NCBI GenBank assembly: GCA_947626465.1
Contig: CANQSI010000003.1
Location: 1-34,672, forward strand
Reading direction: 5' to 3'
Length of the DNA stretch: 34,672 nucleotides
Source of the DNA: an uncultured Atopobiaceae bacterium
Lineage (GTDB): Bacteria > Actinomycetota > Coriobacteriia > Coriobacteriales > Atopobiaceae
The position numbers and the translations under genes were made by a program. Positions within the stretch are counted from its first letter, which is position 1. Each line of letters starts with the position of its first letter. A model generated the notes under the pieces. It searched no databases and was not told where the DNA came from. It worked only from the letters and a program-made list of their open reading frames with translations. Shown in pieces: positions 33,932 to 34,672 of the stretch.

Positions 33932-34672
33932 CTAAGCTCCATCCTTCTCCCGCTCAGCGCGATCTCGGCTCGTGGCCTCCTCGCGCCACGCCTCCCACCC
34001 GCGCTCGGTGGGTTGCCAAAAGGCGCCGCGCTCGAGGCCCTCGGGAAGGTAGCGCTGCTCCACCCATCCCCCGGGGAAGCTGTGGGGATAGAGGTAGCGC
34101 CCGTAGTTCTCCGAGCCCGGGCGATGGCGGTCGCGGAGCGGATCGGGCACCTCGCGCCTCCCGCCTTCGCGCACCTCCCTCTGCGCGGCGTCGATGCCGC
34201 GCACCACGGCGTTCGACTTCGGGGCGAGGGCGAGGTAGACAGCCGCTTGGGCGAGGTTGATGCGACACTCCGGATAGCCGATGACCTCGGCCGCCTTGAA
34301 GGCCGCCTCGGCCACGAGGATGGCCTGGGGGTCGGCGTTGCCGATGTCCTCCGAGGCGCAGATGAGGATGCGGCGCGCGATGAAGCGCGGATCTTCGCCG
34401 CCCTCGACCATGCGCGCGAGCCAGTAGAGCGCCGCGTCGGGGTCGCTTCCGCGCATGGACTTGATGAACGCGGAGACGACGTCGTAGTGGTAGTCGCCGC
34501 CCTTGTCGAAGGGCAGGCCGCGACGAGGATTGGCTTCGAGGACCTCCTGCGCGCCGATCTCGATGGGCTCTGCCACCTCAGGGGAAAGCGAGCCGTCGGG
34601 GCTCGCGAGCTGGGCTGCGAGCTCGAGCGTGGTGAGGGCGGCGCGCGCGTCGCCCGCGCAGAGCGTCACGAT
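33932..34672 (-). CDS. rarA: Replication-associated recombination protein RarA/MgsA, C-terminal part (5' end beyond window)
   Basis: GDARAALTTLELA, YHYDVVSAFIKSMRGSDPDAALYWLARMVEGGEDPRFIARRILICASEDIGNADPQAILVA; reading frame stays open at the right edge. Confidence 0.93.
   Translation of the reverse strand: MVTLCAGDARAALTTLELAAQLASPDGSLSPEVAEPIEIGAQEVLEANPRRGLPFDKGGDYHYDVVSAFIKSMRGSDPDAALYWLARMVEGGEDPRFIARRILICASEDIGNADPQAILVAEAAFKAAEVIGYPECRINLAQAAVYLALAPKSNAVVRGIDAAQREVREGGRREVPDPLRDRHRPGSENYGRYLYPHSFPGGWVEQRYLPEGLERGAFWQPTERGWEAWREEATSRDRAEREKDGA

Overview
High-GC window in which every supported gene lies on the minus strand. The content suggests a Coriobacteriia-like actinobacterium; this is inferred from gene content and order, not from a search. 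Read 5'->3' on the minus strand, the first block (right end) is: rarA (partial), DUF948-like, rsbW-like, SigB/F-family sigma factor, AI-2E-type permease, alaS, ruvX, mltG, YqeG-like HAD phosphatase, A24 prepilin peptidase, a degenerate 3-dehydroquinate synthase-like protein, Xaa-Pro peptidase, PTS EIIA-Man, efp, asp23-like, nusB, xseB, tlyA, nadK, recN, pyrG and xerD. A division/cell-wall (dcw) cluster follows: mraZ, rsmH, ftsL, ftsI, murF, mraY, murD, ftsW, murG, murC, ftsQ. The most interesting signals are: (1) a pyrG leader with a perfect 8-bp inverted repeat abutting the start codon and a CCCG start region 6-9 nt after a candidate -10, resembling E. coli pyrC-type CTP start-site switching; (2) five GGTGCGT repeats at 10-11 bp spacing, flanked by two perfect hairpins, between rsmH and ftsL; (3) an intact DHQ-synthase homologue lacking recognisable catalytic and metal-ligand motifs; (4) an RsbW-like anti-sigma protein lacking recognisable ATP-binding residues, with no rsbV nearby; (5) a 10-bp-phased MraZ-box array overlapping the mraZ promoter. 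Large plus-strand ORFs are interpreted as GC-rich shadow ORFs. No tRNA, rRNA, CRISPR array or mobile element was recognised.
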